The notes under the pieces: generated by a model
What the model saw: only the letters and a program-made list of their open reading frames with translations
Told to the model about the DNA's origin: nothing
Database searches by the model: none
Origin: Bacteroidales bacterium
GTDB taxonomy: Bacteria; Bacteroidota; Bacteroidia; Bacteroidales; JAADJA01
Direction: 5' to 3'
DNA length: 32,049 nucleotides
Assembly: GCA_026984135.1 (NCBI GenBank)
Contig: JALSSR010000267.1
Span: forward strand, 1-32,049
In this document: positions 1 to 8,607 of the stretch, piece after piece
How positions within the stretch are numbered: position 1 is the first letter of the stretch
Layout of the letters: every line of letters begins with the position of its first letter
Translations under genes and position numbers: made by a program

Positions 1-1111
1 TTCCCGCCATCTCCTTACGCTCTTTCTGCGATTGCAGGATTTTTCTGTACATTGCTTCGGCGGTTTCAGGATTTTTATGCAGATAGTTATCAAGATTTCG
101 CTTTACCACATCGTTCACAAAATTCCTTATGGTTTGCCCGCCCGGCTCCATATATTGTGATCCGAGCTTTGTTTTTGTCTGGGATTCAAACACCGGCTCC
201 TGCACCTTAATGGCAATAGCAGCGGCAATACTTGCCCTGATATCGCTCGTATCGAAATCTTTTCCATAAAACTCCCTGATAGTCTTCACAATAGCTTCCC
301 TGAAAGCAGCCTGATGTGTTCCGCCCTGTGTGGTATGCTGCCCGTTAACAAAGGAGTAATACTCCTCCCCGTATTGCTTTGAGCTGTGCGAAAATGCAAA
401 TTCCAGATCACCCTCTTTAATATGGATTATGGGATAAAGTATTGGTCCGTTGCCGTTAATTGTTCTCTCAAGCAGGTCTTTAAGTCCGTTTTTTGCATAA
501 AACCGCTGACCATTATATGTTATGCTTAACCCGTTGTTCAGAAAGACATAATTCCACAGCAACTTTTCAACATACTCGGGAATAAAATGGTAGTTACCAA
601 AAACCTCGGCATCCGGAGTGAAAGTAACAAGTGTCCCGTCCTTTTCGTCGGTATCCCGAATATCATAATCTTTTAGCAATTGGCCTTTTGAATATTCAAC
701 AATTTTGGTTTTGCCTTCCCTGACCGATTTTGTCATAAAATAAGAAGATAGGGCATTGACCGCTTTTGACCCCACTCCGTTAAGTCCAACGGCTTTTTTA
801 AACACTTTGGAATCATACTTTGCACCGGTATTGATCTTTGAGACACAGGCATTAACCTTACCGAGAGGTATTCCGCGTCCGAAATCACGAATTGTTACGG
901 TTTTATCCTGAATAGTAACTTCAATCGTTTTACCGTAACCCATAACGTACTCATCAATGGAATTATCAATCACCTCCTTGATAAGCACATAAATACCGTC
1001 ATCCTGCGATGCTCCGTCACCCAGTTTTCCGATGTACATACCGGGACGCATCCTGATATGTTCGCTCCATTCGAGAGACCGGATGTTATCTTCTGTGTAC
1101 TTCTCAGACAT
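1..1111 (-). CDS. parE: DNA topoisomerase IV subunit B (ParE/GyrB family), N-terminal 370 residues, cut by window edge
   Basis: This is the ATPase half of a type IIA topoisomerase, the subunit that binds and hydrolyses ATP to drive strand passage and chromosome decatenation. The frame is open from the ATG at 1111 to the window edge, so the C-terminal TOPRIM part is missing. Visible GHKL-ATPase motifs include [11 protein letters not shown] near residue 22, the catalytic-base region [16 protein letters not shown] near 42-57, [10 protein letters not shown] near 76-85, and the glycine-rich ATP lid [14 protein letters not shown] near 109-122. The transducer region contains [19 protein letters not shown]. 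The wording of these motifs is closer to the ParE-like subunit of Bacteroidota than to GyrB; that choice is from memory. The 111-bp spacer to the next gene contains a possible -7 box. Confidence 0.9.
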   Translation of the reverse strand, partial: MSEKYTEDNIRSLEWSEHIRMRPGMYIGKLGDGASQDDGIYVLIKEVIDNSIDEYVMGYGKTIEVTIQDKTVTIRDFGRGIPLGKVNACVSKINTGAKYDSKVFKKAVGLNGVGSKAVNALSSYFMTKSVREGKTKIVEYSKGQLLKDYDIRDTDEKDGTLVTFTPDAEVFGNYHFIPEYVEKLLWNYVFLNNGLSITYNGQRFYAKNGLKDLLERTINGNGPILYPIIHIKEGDLEFAFSHSSKQYGEEYYSFVNGQHTTQGGTHQAAFREAIVKTIREFYGKDFDTSDIRASIAAAIAIKVQEPVFESQTKTKLGSQYMEPGGQTIRNFVNDVVKRNLDNYLHKNPETAEAMYRKILQSQKERKEMAG

Positions 1112-1128
1112 TTTACTCCATTTTGCGA

Positions 1129-1136
1129 CAAAAGTA
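1129..1136 (-). promoter_or_regulatory. Possible Bacteroidota -7 box for parE
   Basis: On the minus strand this reads TACTTTTG, a match to TAnnTTTG, 17 bp upstream of the parE ATG. No good -33 TTTG is seen at the right distance and the leader would be very short, so this is a weak call. Confidence 0.3.
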
Positions 1137-1222
1137 AACAAAGAATCCTTTATATAATAAGGGATACGGGAAAAGTTATCAAGAATCTGAGTGTTAATAT
1201 CTTTTGGAATATACTTGCATTC

Positions 1223-1873
1223 TTATCTCATATCAACAACCTCCACATCAGGATAATCGGCAGGATTAAAAGTAAAATCGGAATCTTTAACTTCCACATC
1301 CGGTGTAAACTTGTTAATAACATAGGAATAGCTGCTTCCACTGTTATCGAAAATTGTAAAGTCAAGGATTTCAAGTTTATCCTTATCAATTATTATCCTC
1401 ACTCTTGAGAAGTTTTTCCCCTCAAGAGGTGTCAAATCAATGACATACACATCAGTTCCATACTGAAAAGTCTCTCTGACAAATTTCGATTTATAATCCT
1501 TTTGGTAAGAAGAGAAGAGATTGTTAGGTGTTATTGATTCATCATTATCCTCAACTGAATTAATCTGTACTTCATCAGCATCTTTAATATATGTCCAGAC
1601 TGTTTTGCCGTCGCAAATAATTTCCTGACCTGCAATTTTCAGGTTATATTTATCACCCGAAACTATCAAAACACCTTCTTTGCTTTCGTCAATACCGGCC
1701 TCTTTGTTTTGCATTTTGTAAGTAAAATCGGCTTCAAAAGATTTATATGCTTCCGTTTTTGCCGAAACCTTATCAAGTATCTCTCTGGATTTTTTATCTC
1801 CTTTTTCTGCATCCTGAGCAAAAAGTGAGGGTATCAATGCTATAACTAAAAATAAAATTAATGATTTTTTCAT
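1223..1873 (-). CDS. lolA: LolA-family outer-membrane lipoprotein carrier protein
   Basis: A 216-residue periplasmic protein of the LolA fold, which in Gram-negative bacteria takes lipoproteins released from the inner membrane across the periplasm. Residues 1-19 are a Sec signal peptide (MKKSLILFLVIALIPSLFA). The mature part matches the Bacteroidota LolA pattern: a helix ending in KSFEADFTYKM (about 44-54), the strand GVLIVSGDKYNLKI, then CDGKTVWTYIKDADEVQI (about 87-104) and the SSYQKDYKSKF segment. It lies 65 bp downstream of ftsK on the same strand, a common Bacteroidota pairing, so it is probably the last gene of the PPIase-DUF4412-ftsK-lolA operon. Confidence 0.85.
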   Translation of the reverse strand: MKKSLILFLVIALIPSLFAQDAEKGDKKSREILDKVSAKTEAYKSFEADFTYKMQNKEAGIDESKEGVLIVSGDKYNLKIAGQEIICDGKTVWTYIKDADEVQINSVEDNDESITPNNLFSSYQKDYKSKFVRETFQYGTDVYVIDLTPLEGKNFSRVRIIIDKDKLEILDFTIFDNSGSSYSYVINKFTPDVEVKDSDFTFNPADYPDVEVVDMR

Positions 1874-1938
1874 TTTAATTGATTTAATACTATTCCAATA
1901 ATTCAGACTTCATTCACCATTCACGGATTTTAGTCCCT

Positions 1939-4350
1939 TTATTCAAAGTTTCTACTGTCTAAATCCTTCAAATATTGTTCCAAAGCCATTTCATTGGCAA
2001 TTTTAACCTCTCTGGCCTTGCTTCCTTCAAAGGGGCCAACGATTCCCGCAGCTTCAAGCTGGTCTATTATACGGCCGGCTCTGTTGTATCCAAGTTTAAG
2101 TTTCCTCTGCAATAATGAAGTTGACCCTTGCTGAGTCTGAACAATAATTCTGGCAGCATCTTCAAAGAGGCTATCTCTCTCGGACGGGTCATATTCTGCC
2201 GGCCCCGAGTCTTCTTCGTCGGCATATTCGGGAAGATGAAACGCATCGGGATATGCACGTTGCGAACCTATAAAGTCGGTAATCTTTTCGATTTCGGGTG
2301 TATCAACAAAAGCACATTGCAATCGTATCATATCGCTTCCCGTTGCCATTAGCATATCACCACGGCCAATAAGCTGATCGGCACCACCACTGTCAAGAAT
2401 TGTCCTTGAGTCAATTTTGGAGATGACCCTGAAAGCAACCCGAGCTGGGAAATTTGCTTTTATGGAACCCGTAATGATATTTACCGAAGGACGTTGAGTT
2501 GCAATAATAAGATGAATGCCGACCGCTCTTGCCAACTGAGCCAGTCTTGTTATGGGAGCCTCAATCTCTTTACCGGCTGTCATTATCAAATCGGCAAATT
2601 CATCAACAACAAGCACAATATACGGCAAAAACCTGTGCCCGTGTAGCGGATTCAGCTTTCTGGATTTGAACTTGACATTATACTCTTTTATATTCCTGAC
2701 CTGAGCATCTTTAAGCAATTCGTATCTGTTGTCCATCTCTATACTCAAAGAATTGAGAGTACGAACTACTTTACGTGTATCGGTAATAATGGCCTCTTCC
2801 GAGTCCGGCAACTTGGCAAGATAATGCCTTTCAATTTTAGAATAGAGCGTAAGTTCTACCTTTTTCGGGTCAACGAGAACAAATTTAAGTTCCGCCGGAT
2901 GACGTTTGTAAAGCAGTGAAACAATTATGGCATTCAGCCCGACAGACTTCCCCTGACCCGTTGCACCGGCCATAAGCAGGTGGGGCATTTTTGTAAGATC
3001 GGCAACAAAACTCTCATTTGCTATGGTCTTTCCAAGACCTATCGGAAGTTCATATTCTTTATGTTGAAATTTGTCGGAACTTAAGATTGATTTCAAAGAA
3101 ACGATATCCGGATTTTCGTTAGGCACCTCAATACCAATCGTCCCTTTGCCCGGAATAGGTGCGATAATACGAATGCCGAGAGCGGATAGGCTCAACGCTA
3201 TATCATCTTCCAGATTCTTGATCTTTGAAATTCTGACTCCTGCAGCAGGTACTATCTCGTATAAAGTGACAGTGGGCCCTATTGTTGCCTTTATCTTTTG
3301 TATCTTAATGGAATAATTGCCGAGTGTTTCAACTATTCTGTTTTTGTTCCTTTCCAATTCCTCCTTACGAACGGAAATCCTGTCACTGCCGTGTTCAGCA
3401 AGCAACTCCAATGGCGGAAACTTGAATTCGGCAAGGTCAAGACGCGGGTCGTAAGGTTCGTCAATGGTTTTGTGGTCAACATCTTCAGCTTTAGCAGCAC
3501 CCTCATCTATTTTAGGCTCATCCTCATTCGGCTCCTCAATTGTCAGCTCAATATCCTCTCCGGCATCTTGCGTATCTGGTTTTTCAGGCACATCCACACC
3601 TAAGTCAATTACCTGATTTACAGGCTTGTCTTCCGGCTTTGAATCACCCCAATCGTCTTCATCATCTTCATCCTCAACGGAAAACTCTCTTGTATTGTAT
3701 TTATCCTCAAGAGGATTATCAGCTACCGACGCCCGTTTATTCTTTTTTTTTCCTTTACCGAACTTAATATCCGGAGTTTTAAAATTTATGTTGAAGTTAA
3801 TGATCAAAAAGCCCAACAGTAAAAACAGCAATAGCAATCCTGTTCCGAGACTCCCGAGAGCAAGTTCAATCCACCGTGCAGTCTGATTTCCGAATAAACC
3901 GCCAAGGATTGCCAGTTTATCGTTGCCACCGAAGAAAAAGCCGAGAGTAATGGAAAACCATAACATTATAAGAATTGATAAACGGGTAGTTTTCCAAACG
4001 GGCAGAACAGCTTTTTTAAAAAGTATATGAAAACCGTAAATAAAAAGAAGGAAAGGAAAAATAAAAGCACCGATCCCAAACCAATCCTCTATGGCCCATT
4101 TCGACATATTTCTGCCCAGTTTCCCTATCCAGTTGCGTGCTTCTCCCGATGGCATTGTGGCATCTGATTGCCAGGTAAAAAAGTAAGATGCTAACGCAAT
4201 GAAAAAGGCAATGGAAAACAGAACCAAAAAAAGCCCTGTGAGCTTGTGAAACTTTTCATTTTTCAAAAAGAGTGCAACAGACTTAAAAAAGCCACCTTTT
4301 CTCTTTTTATTTTTTAATGATGATTTTACTTTTTTCGATTTTCCTGCCAT
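1939..4350 (-). CDS. ftsK: DNA translocase FtsK
   Basis: An 803-residue FtsK/SpoIIIE translocase, which pumps DNA at the division septum and helps resolve chromosome dimers. Order of parts: a basic N-terminus; four hydrophobic membrane segments between about residues 38 and 186; an acidic, low-complexity linker (about 205-300, rich in D/E/P); then the motor. Walker A is GATGQGKS (462-469), Walker B is VVDEFADL (581-588), and ATQRPS is at 617-622. Residues from about 735 on form the gamma winged-helix domain (LLQRKLKLGYNRAGRIID) that reads KOPS-type orienting sites. The linker is short compared with E. coli FtsK. The start lies 6 bp from the end of the DUF4412 gene, so the two are co-transcribed. 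Confidence 0.95.
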   Translation of the reverse strand: MAGKSKKVKSSLKNKKRKGGFFKSVALFLKNEKFHKLTGLFLVLFSIAFFIALASYFFTWQSDATMPSGEARNWIGKLGRNMSKWAIEDWFGIGAFIFPFLLFIYGFHILFKKAVLPVWKTTRLSILIMLWFSITLGFFFGGNDKLAILGGLFGNQTARWIELALGSLGTGLLLLFLLLGFLIINFNINFKTPDIKFGKGKKKNKRASVADNPLEDKYNTREFSVEDEDDEDDWGDSKPEDKPVNQVIDLGVDVPEKPDTQDAGEDIELTIEEPNEDEPKIDEGAAKAEDVDHKTIDEPYDPRLDLAEFKFPPLELLAEHGSDRISVRKEELERNKNRIVETLGNYSIKIQKIKATIGPTVTLYEIVPAAGVRISKIKNLEDDIALSLSALGIRIIAPIPGKGTIGIEVPNENPDIVSLKSILSSDKFQHKEYELPIGLGKTIANESFVADLTKMPHLLMAGATGQGKSVGLNAIIVSLLYKRHPAELKFVLVDPKKVELTLYSKIERHYLAKLPDSEEAIITDTRKVVRTLNSLSIEMDNRYELLKDAQVRNIKEYNVKFKSRKLNPLHGHRFLPYIVLVVDEFADLIMTAGKEIEAPITRLAQLARAVGIHLIIATQRPSVNIITGSIKANFPARVAFRVISKIDSRTILDSGGADQLIGRGDMLMATGSDMIRLQCAFVDTPEIEKITDFIGSQRAYPDAFHLPEYADEEDSGPAEYDPSERDSLFEDAARIIVQTQQGSTSLLQRKLKLGYNRAGRIIDQLEAAGIVGPFEGSKAREVKIANEMALEQYLKDLDSRNFE

Positions 4351-4356
4351 TCAATA

Positions 4357-5031
4357 TTAACCTCCATACATAGACTTAAACTCATCCATTGACATAACCT
4401 TATATTCCTCAGGTATTTCAAAATCCTTATCGGATATTTTCTTTTTCTCAACCTTTACGGCAGTGAACTTCATATTCATTTGTTTTTCAGCGGAAGAAAA
4501 CTCAAGCATAACCCCGTCAATGTCTTTATACATAGGATTATCCCAGTTTAACATTCCGTCACCCAGTTCATCGGTATAATAAACCGTATATTCATCGGAA
4601 CCGTCTTTAGGTTTAACAATGGCTTTCTTGCAGGTATATCCCGCAATATCCTTTGTTTCATCCGTAACCGTAACATCTACATCAGGTACGTCCTTACTTT
4701 TGTTTTCTATATCACCGGTTGTCATTTTCATTGCCATTTTCTGCCCCATCATATCAATCAGGACAAAACCGTCCTTTTTCTCGGCATCAAAAACCGTGAT
4801 ATTTGTTCCCATTCCCATACTCATCTCCATTCGTGTTTTACTTCCTTTGATGTAAAGTTTCATGGTTTTAGGCATCATTGAAGCCGTTTGGGCATCCAAA
4901 TCATCACCGTAAGTGATATTATAAACAATTACGCCTGTAAATCCTTTGGCTTCTGCTTTCCCGTGTCCGGCAAAGATAAATGCCGAAAGGAGAAACATTA
5001 CAACTATGCTTGTTCTTGTTTTCATGTGCAT
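4357..5031 (-). CDS. DUF4412-type secreted protein
   Basis: A 224-residue exported protein with a signal peptide (hydrophobic core about residues 9-21, cleavage near AEA/KG at 28). The mature part is a beta-rich, methionine-rich chain resembling the DUF4412 family: a strand FTGVIVYNITYGD, then KLYIKGSKTRMEMSMG, VLIDMMGQKMAMKM, and IAGYTCKKAIVK. In this family the single CKKA cysteine in the middle is usual. The fold is thought to resemble LolA/LppX-like half-barrels, but no function is established. It sits between the PPIase (18-bp gap) and ftsK (6-bp gap), so it belongs to that operon. Role in envelope lipoprotein or protein handling is only an inference from neighbours. Confidence 0.7.
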   Translation of the reverse strand: MHMKTRTSIVVMFLLSAFIFAGHGKAEAKGFTGVIVYNITYGDDLDAQTASMMPKTMKLYIKGSKTRMEMSMGMGTNITVFDAEKKDGFVLIDMMGQKMAMKMTTGDIENKSKDVPDVDVTVTDETKDIAGYTCKKAIVKPKDGSDEYTVYYTDELGDGMLNWDNPMYKDIDGVMLEFSSAEKQMNMKFTAVKVEKKKISDKDFEIPEEYKVMSMDEFKSMYGG

Positions 5032-5049
5032 AATATTTTATTATGATTA

Positions 5050-5487
5050 CTATTCGTCAAAAATAACAATTTTTTCAATTACATCACCCGCCTCAATATC
5101 ATCAATAATATCAACATTTTCCACCACTTTGCCAAATACCGTATGAACACCGTCAAGATGCTGCGTGTTTTGACGGTTATGACAAATGAAAAACTGTGAG
5201 CCACCGGTATCTCTTCCGGCGTGTGCCATAGATAAAACACCACGGTCGTGATACTGGTTTCCACCGTCGGTTTCACATTTTATAGTGTAACCCGGACCTC
5301 CCGTACCGTCACCTTTGGGACATCCGCCCTGAATGACAAAGCCGGGAATCACCCTGTGAAAAGTAAGTCCGTCGTAAAAACCTTTTTCCGACAAATCAAT
5401 GAAATTTTTGACGGTTCCGGGAGCATCTTTTTCAAAGAACTCAACCACCATCATTCCTTTTTCCGTATGTATTTCCGCTTTTTTCAT
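5050..5487 (-). CDS. Cyclophilin-type peptidyl-prolyl cis-trans isomerase
   Basis: A 145-residue single-domain cyclophilin, which speeds cis-trans isomerisation of Xaa-Pro bonds. There is no signal peptide, so it should be cytoplasmic. Active-site motifs are clear: [13 protein letters not shown] (43-55, with catalytic Arg45, Phe50 and Gln53), [14 protein letters not shown] (87-100) and [11 protein letters not shown] (111-121). Leu111 stands where human CypA has Trp121, as in most bacterial members, which predicts poor cyclosporin binding. It is the first gene of the minus-strand run PPIase-DUF4412-ftsK-lolA; the promoter should lie in 5488-5586, but I see no clear TAnnTTTG box there. Confidence 0.92.
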   Translation of the reverse strand: MKKAEIHTEKGMMVVEFFEKDAPGTVKNFIDLSEKGFYDGLTFHRVIPGFVIQGGCPKGDGTGGPGYTIKCETDGGNQYHDRGVLSMAHAGRDTGGSQFFICHNRQNTQHLDGVHTVFGKVVENVDIIDDIEAGDVIEKIVIFDE

Positions 5488-5586
5488 TGTTTATATAATT
5501 ATAATTTATTTAATCTTTGTTACCTCATGAGAGGCACGTCCGTGCGGCTCTAATTACCTATTTACCGAATACGAATCAGTTATTTA

Positions 5587-5885
5587 AAACCTGCAAGGTT
5601 GCTATCTCACGGGCAACCGAAACCTTTTTAAACCTGCAAGGTTGCTATCTCACGGCCAACCGAAACCTTTTTAAACCTGCAAGGTTGCTATCACACGGCC
5701 AACAGAAACCTTTTTAAACCTGCAAGGTTGCTATCTCACGGGCCAACAGAAACCTTTTTAAACCTGCAAGGTTGCTATCTCACGGCCAACCGAAACCTTT
5801 TTAAACCTGCAAGGTTGCTATCTCACGGCCAACCGAAACCTTTTTAAACCTGCAAGGTTGCTATCTCACGGCCAACAGAAACCTT
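5587..5885. repeat. Tandem array of seven 43-bp units
   Basis: Seven head-to-tail copies start at 5587, 5630, 5673, 5716, 5760, 5803 and 5846. All are 43 bp except copy 4 (44 bp, an extra G) and copy 7, which stops at 40 bp. Each starts AAACCTGCAAGGTTGCTATC and ends GAAACCTTTTT. Differences are confined to a few sites: GGGCAACC, GGCCAACC or GGCCAACA, and TCTCAC or TCACAC. Each unit contains the inverted pair AACCT-gca-AGGTT. The array fills the lepB-PPIase spacer. The rest of the spacer (5488-5586) has only a GC-rich inverted pair GCACG-tc-CGTGC at 5534-5545 and no gene. Confidence 0.95.
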
Positions 5886-5898
5886 ACAGGTTTTGTTG
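5873..5898 (-). terminator. Hairpin directly after the lepB stop codon
   Basis: CAACAGAAACCT (5873-5884) and AGGTTTTGTTG (5888-5898) pair with a 3-nt loop and a one-base bulge. On the minus strand the hairpin begins on the base after the lepB stop codon. It has no U-tract, so it may be an mRNA 3' stabiliser or a degenerate array unit rather than a true terminator. Confidence 0.4.
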
Positions 5899-7416
5899 TC
5901 AGTTGATAAATCTGAACAATTTATTCCACCTTATCTTACCTCCGAAAAGCGATTTTTCGGGATTCAGCGATAGCCACACAAATGATGCTTTGCCGACAAC
6001 ATGATCTTCGGGCACAAAACCCCAGTATCTTGAATCGGCGGAATTATGCCGGTTATCACCCATCATCCAATAATAATTCATTTTGAAAGTATAGGAGTCG
6101 GCTTCCTTTCCGTTAATAAATATCTTTCCGTTATCTATTTTCAAATCGTTGTGCTCATAGACTTTAATAAGTCGTTTATACAAGCTTATATTACTCATAT
6201 CAAGCTTTATTGTCCTTCCTTTTTCAGGAATATATATAGGACCGTAATTATCAATGTTCCACTTATAGGTTGAATCGAATGGAAACAAGTCAGGATTCCA
6301 GACACCGGGTTTTTCAATCACCTTTTCAACTTTTCGTACTGAAGGCCGCTCTTTAAGCAAGGCTGCCATCTCCTTTGTCAAAGGCAATTTATGCATCGGG
6401 TCTCTGCGCCAGTAATTATAATCCTCATCCGATATACCTATTTTATCCCTGAATTTTTTGTTAATTCCTTTGGGCGCATCAACAAAATATTTGAATTGCC
6501 CGTCGGGAGCCAGCGGATTTATCTTGCCGTTAATATAAACAACCTGCTTTTTAATCTCAAGGGTATCTCCGGCAATTGCAATACATCTTTTAATGTAATT
6601 TTCACGCTTGTCAACCGGACGATAAATAATATCGCCGTACCTCCTTTTATTTCTCCATAAATTGTCTCTTCCCACCTCTTTCACTAATCTGTAATAGCTT
6701 ATATTACTCTGAAAGACAGTGGAAACCGTATCTCCTTCCGGATAATTAAAAACTACAACATCATTGTTTTTTATCTTTTCAAATCCCGGAAAACGGTAGT
6801 AAGGAAGTTTTATCCACTCCACAAAAGATTTTGTACTTGTGGAAAGCGGCATGGTATGATGGACAAAGGGAAAGGATAACGGCGTTTCGGGAATACGCGG
6901 GCCGTAAGCTATCTTACTAACAAACAGAAAGTCACCGCGCAAAAGTGTTTTTTCCATCGAAGATGTGGGAATTGTGTAAGCCTCAATAAGAAAAGTGCGT
7001 ATTATTGTTGCGGCAATAACCGCAAAGATAATAGCATCAGTCCATTCCCTGACAACACCCTTTTTAAATTTCTTGCGTTCGGCAACAGGAACAAACTTCT
7101 CCTTATGGGAAAAGCCGAGGTACGGCAGATAGACAAAAGGAAAAAGAACGGCAATACCTTGTTCCCAAAGAGTATATTTTTCAAATCCTTTTGCAAATTC
7201 CACTAACATCAACATTATCATAAACACATTCAAAAAAGGAACCAGAAGAAATATATACCACCAGAGAGGCTTCTCAATAATTTGCAACCACACATACAAG
7301 TTATAAAACGGTATTAGAGTTTTCCAACCCGGTTCACCCGCTTTTTCGAAAATTCCCCACGCAAATACTGCAATTATTGTGAAAGAAACAGGCAATAAAA
7401 AGAAAAGACCCAACAT
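5899..7416 (-). CDS. lepB: Signal peptidase I with N-terminal membrane domain
   Basis: Signal peptidase I removes Sec/Tat signal peptides at the outer face of the inner membrane. The protein is 505 residues, much longer than E. coli LepB, for two reasons. Residues 1-105 form an extra membrane domain of the DUF5684 type (hydrophobic segments about 5-20, 52-72 and 86-100). The catalytic domain also carries a long insert (about 295-430), as usual in Bacteroidota. The anchor helix (about 127-145) is followed by the Ser box YTIPTSSMEKTL, with Ser153 as nucleophile. The general-base Lys276 lies in YIKRCIAIAGD, and the final box GDNRHNSADSR is at 453-463. It appears to be transcribed alone. The 300-bp upstream spacer is described separately. 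Confidence 0.93.
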   Translation of the reverse strand: MLGLFFLLPVSFTIIAVFAWGIFEKAGEPGWKTLIPFYNLYVWLQIIEKPLWWYIFLLVPFLNVFMIMLMLVEFAKGFEKYTLWEQGIAVLFPFVYLPYLGFSHKEKFVPVAERKKFKKGVVREWTDAIIFAVIAATIIRTFLIEAYTIPTSSMEKTLLRGDFLFVSKIAYGPRIPETPLSFPFVHHTMPLSTSTKSFVEWIKLPYYRFPGFEKIKNNDVVVFNYPEGDTVSTVFQSNISYYRLVKEVGRDNLWRNKRRYGDIIYRPVDKRENYIKRCIAIAGDTLEIKKQVVYINGKINPLAPDGQFKYFVDAPKGINKKFRDKIGISDEDYNYWRRDPMHKLPLTKEMAALLKERPSVRKVEKVIEKPGVWNPDLFPFDSTYKWNIDNYGPIYIPEKGRTIKLDMSNISLYKRLIKVYEHNDLKIDNGKIFINGKEADSYTFKMNYYWMMGDNRHNSADSRYWGFVPEDHVVGKASFVWLSLNPEKSLFGGKIRWNKLFRFIN

Positions 7417-7718
7417 ATTATGATTATCTTTTAAGTGTTATTTTTTGAGTGTGCAAAATTCTGCTTTTTTTGTCAGAAATAATAATATATTCTTATAAAA
7501 GTTGTTAACGAATGTTTTTTTTCTTTATTGTTACACCTTTCCTTTGGAAACAGCATTTAAAACCATTGAGCAGAATAGTAGTACCGATGTACAAATCCAA
7601 CTTATGAAAAGAGTACCATTACCAATAATACCGACACGGCTGAAGCAGAGGTGTTTCTCACGACTATACAAGGCCGGCACCGTTATTTGAAATGACAACA
7701 TATAATGAAACAGGCTCC
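7417..7718. other. Intergenic spacer, no gene recognised
   Basis: This 302-bp stretch between the Dabb gene and lepB is AT-rich near lepB and mixed elsewhere. A 62-codon plus-strand frame (7502-7690) is open but matches no family and has no promoter. No tRNA cloverleaf, repeat or strong terminator is visible. A weak GAATTTTG (near TAnnTTTG) on the minus strand about 40 bp upstream of lepB could be its -7 box. Confidence 0.5.
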
Positions 7719-8021
7719 TTATATCTTATAATCCACAACGGCAGTACTTTCGGTCACCTTGCCGAGAAAATCAAGTACTTCAACGTGTTTCGGATGTTTG
7801 CGATAGTTATTCAAATCCTCTTCCGAATCAAAAATAGTGTTTAATACCAAATCATAAGCCGAAGGTTTAATATTAAAATTAAGGCCTACTTCGATGAATT
7901 TTATTTCATCAATATAAATTTTCAGATCTTCAAGTGATTTTTTGAGTTTAAGAGCATTGGCAAGTTTTTCGGCAGGCTCTCCCGTTTCTTTTAATTTCAG
8001 CATTACAATGTGCTTAACCAT
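7719..8021 (-). CDS. Dabb (stress-responsive alpha/beta barrel) protein
   Basis: A 100-residue single Dabb domain, a dimeric ferredoxin-like barrel. The start MVKHIVMLKLK with His4, the central VGLNFNIKPSAYDLVLNTIF (about 46-65) and the HPKHVEVLDFL motif (about 77-87) are typical. Some relatives are cyclases or are induced by stress, but most bacterial members have no known substrate, so no reaction is assigned. The start overlaps the end of the upstream HD-domain gene by 8 bp. The two are therefore translated from one message, with ftcD further upstream. Confidence 0.85.
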   Translation of the reverse strand: MVKHIVMLKLKETGEPAEKLANALKLKKSLEDLKIYIDEIKFIEVGLNFNIKPSAYDLVLNTIFDSEEDLNNYRKHPKHVEVLDFLGKVTESTAVVDYKI

Positions 8022-8598
8022 AGTTCTTCTTTTTTATCTGTTTTGCAATATTCATTACTTCATTAAAATGTACTATTTCGATATCCTCGGTTTCGTAATA
8101 CAACTCTTTTGCAAAAGTAATAAGATTTTTACTTGTCTCAAATCGTAAATATCTTTCGTCAAGATTATCCTCACCAAGGCGGATTCTGTCAAGAGCATCG
8201 GCATCTTTCAGAATTGCCGTAACGGAATAGGCTTCATCAGTAATCTTAAATTCATTTGTAACGGAATGATTTGCAACGGCTTTTCCAATATTTTTTATGT
8301 CTTTATCAGTCATACCGATCTTACGAAAAAGTGGCTCAAAAACCGGCAGTTTACTTTGAACTGCCCAGCTCCCGTGTTGCGTACAGTAACCGTCGTCTTT
8401 TCTTGCCAAATCGTGAATAAAGGCGGCACACAAAGCAGGCACAACCTCCTTTTCAAGCCCTTCGGTCTCGGAAATATACATCGTAAGACACATAACCCTG
8501 TAAGTGTGGTTAATGCCGTGCAGTGTACTTTGATGGTCAAAGTATTCGCGCTTTAGATCAAACAATGTATAATCAATATTCCTCATATTTTCGGGCAC
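8014..8598 (-). CDS. HD-domain metal-dependent phosphohydrolase
   Basis: A 194-residue HD-superfamily protein. The metal-binding residues are in order: His31 in HGINHTYRV, the His62-Asp63 doublet in AAFIHDLAR, His111 in VANHSV, and the late Asp in KDADALDRIR (131-140). The spacing resembles small stand-alone HD hydrolases acting on phosphomonoesters or nucleotides; the substrate cannot be read from the sequence. An ATG four codons inside (MRNIDY) is an alternative start. It begins 9 bp after ftcD and overlaps the Dabb gene, so ftcD, HD and Dabb form one operon. Confidence 0.85.
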   Translation of the reverse strand: MPENMRNIDYTLFDLKREYFDHQSTLHGINHTYRVMCLTMYISETEGLEKEVVPALCAAFIHDLARKDDGYCTQHGSWAVQSKLPVFEPLFRKIGMTDKDIKNIGKAVANHSVTNEFKITDEAYSVTAILKDADALDRIRLGEDNLDERYLRFETSKNLITFAKELYYETEDIEIVHFNEVMNIAKQIKKKNYG

Positions 8599-8607
8599 GC
8601 TCCCCCA

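Noticed and set aside
5587-5885. CRISPR array
   Set aside because: The repeats abut one another with no unique spacers, and no cas genes are near.
7502-7690. 62-codon plus-strand gene in the lepB upstream spacer
   Set aside because: No family resemblance, no promoter, and it lies between minus-strand genes.
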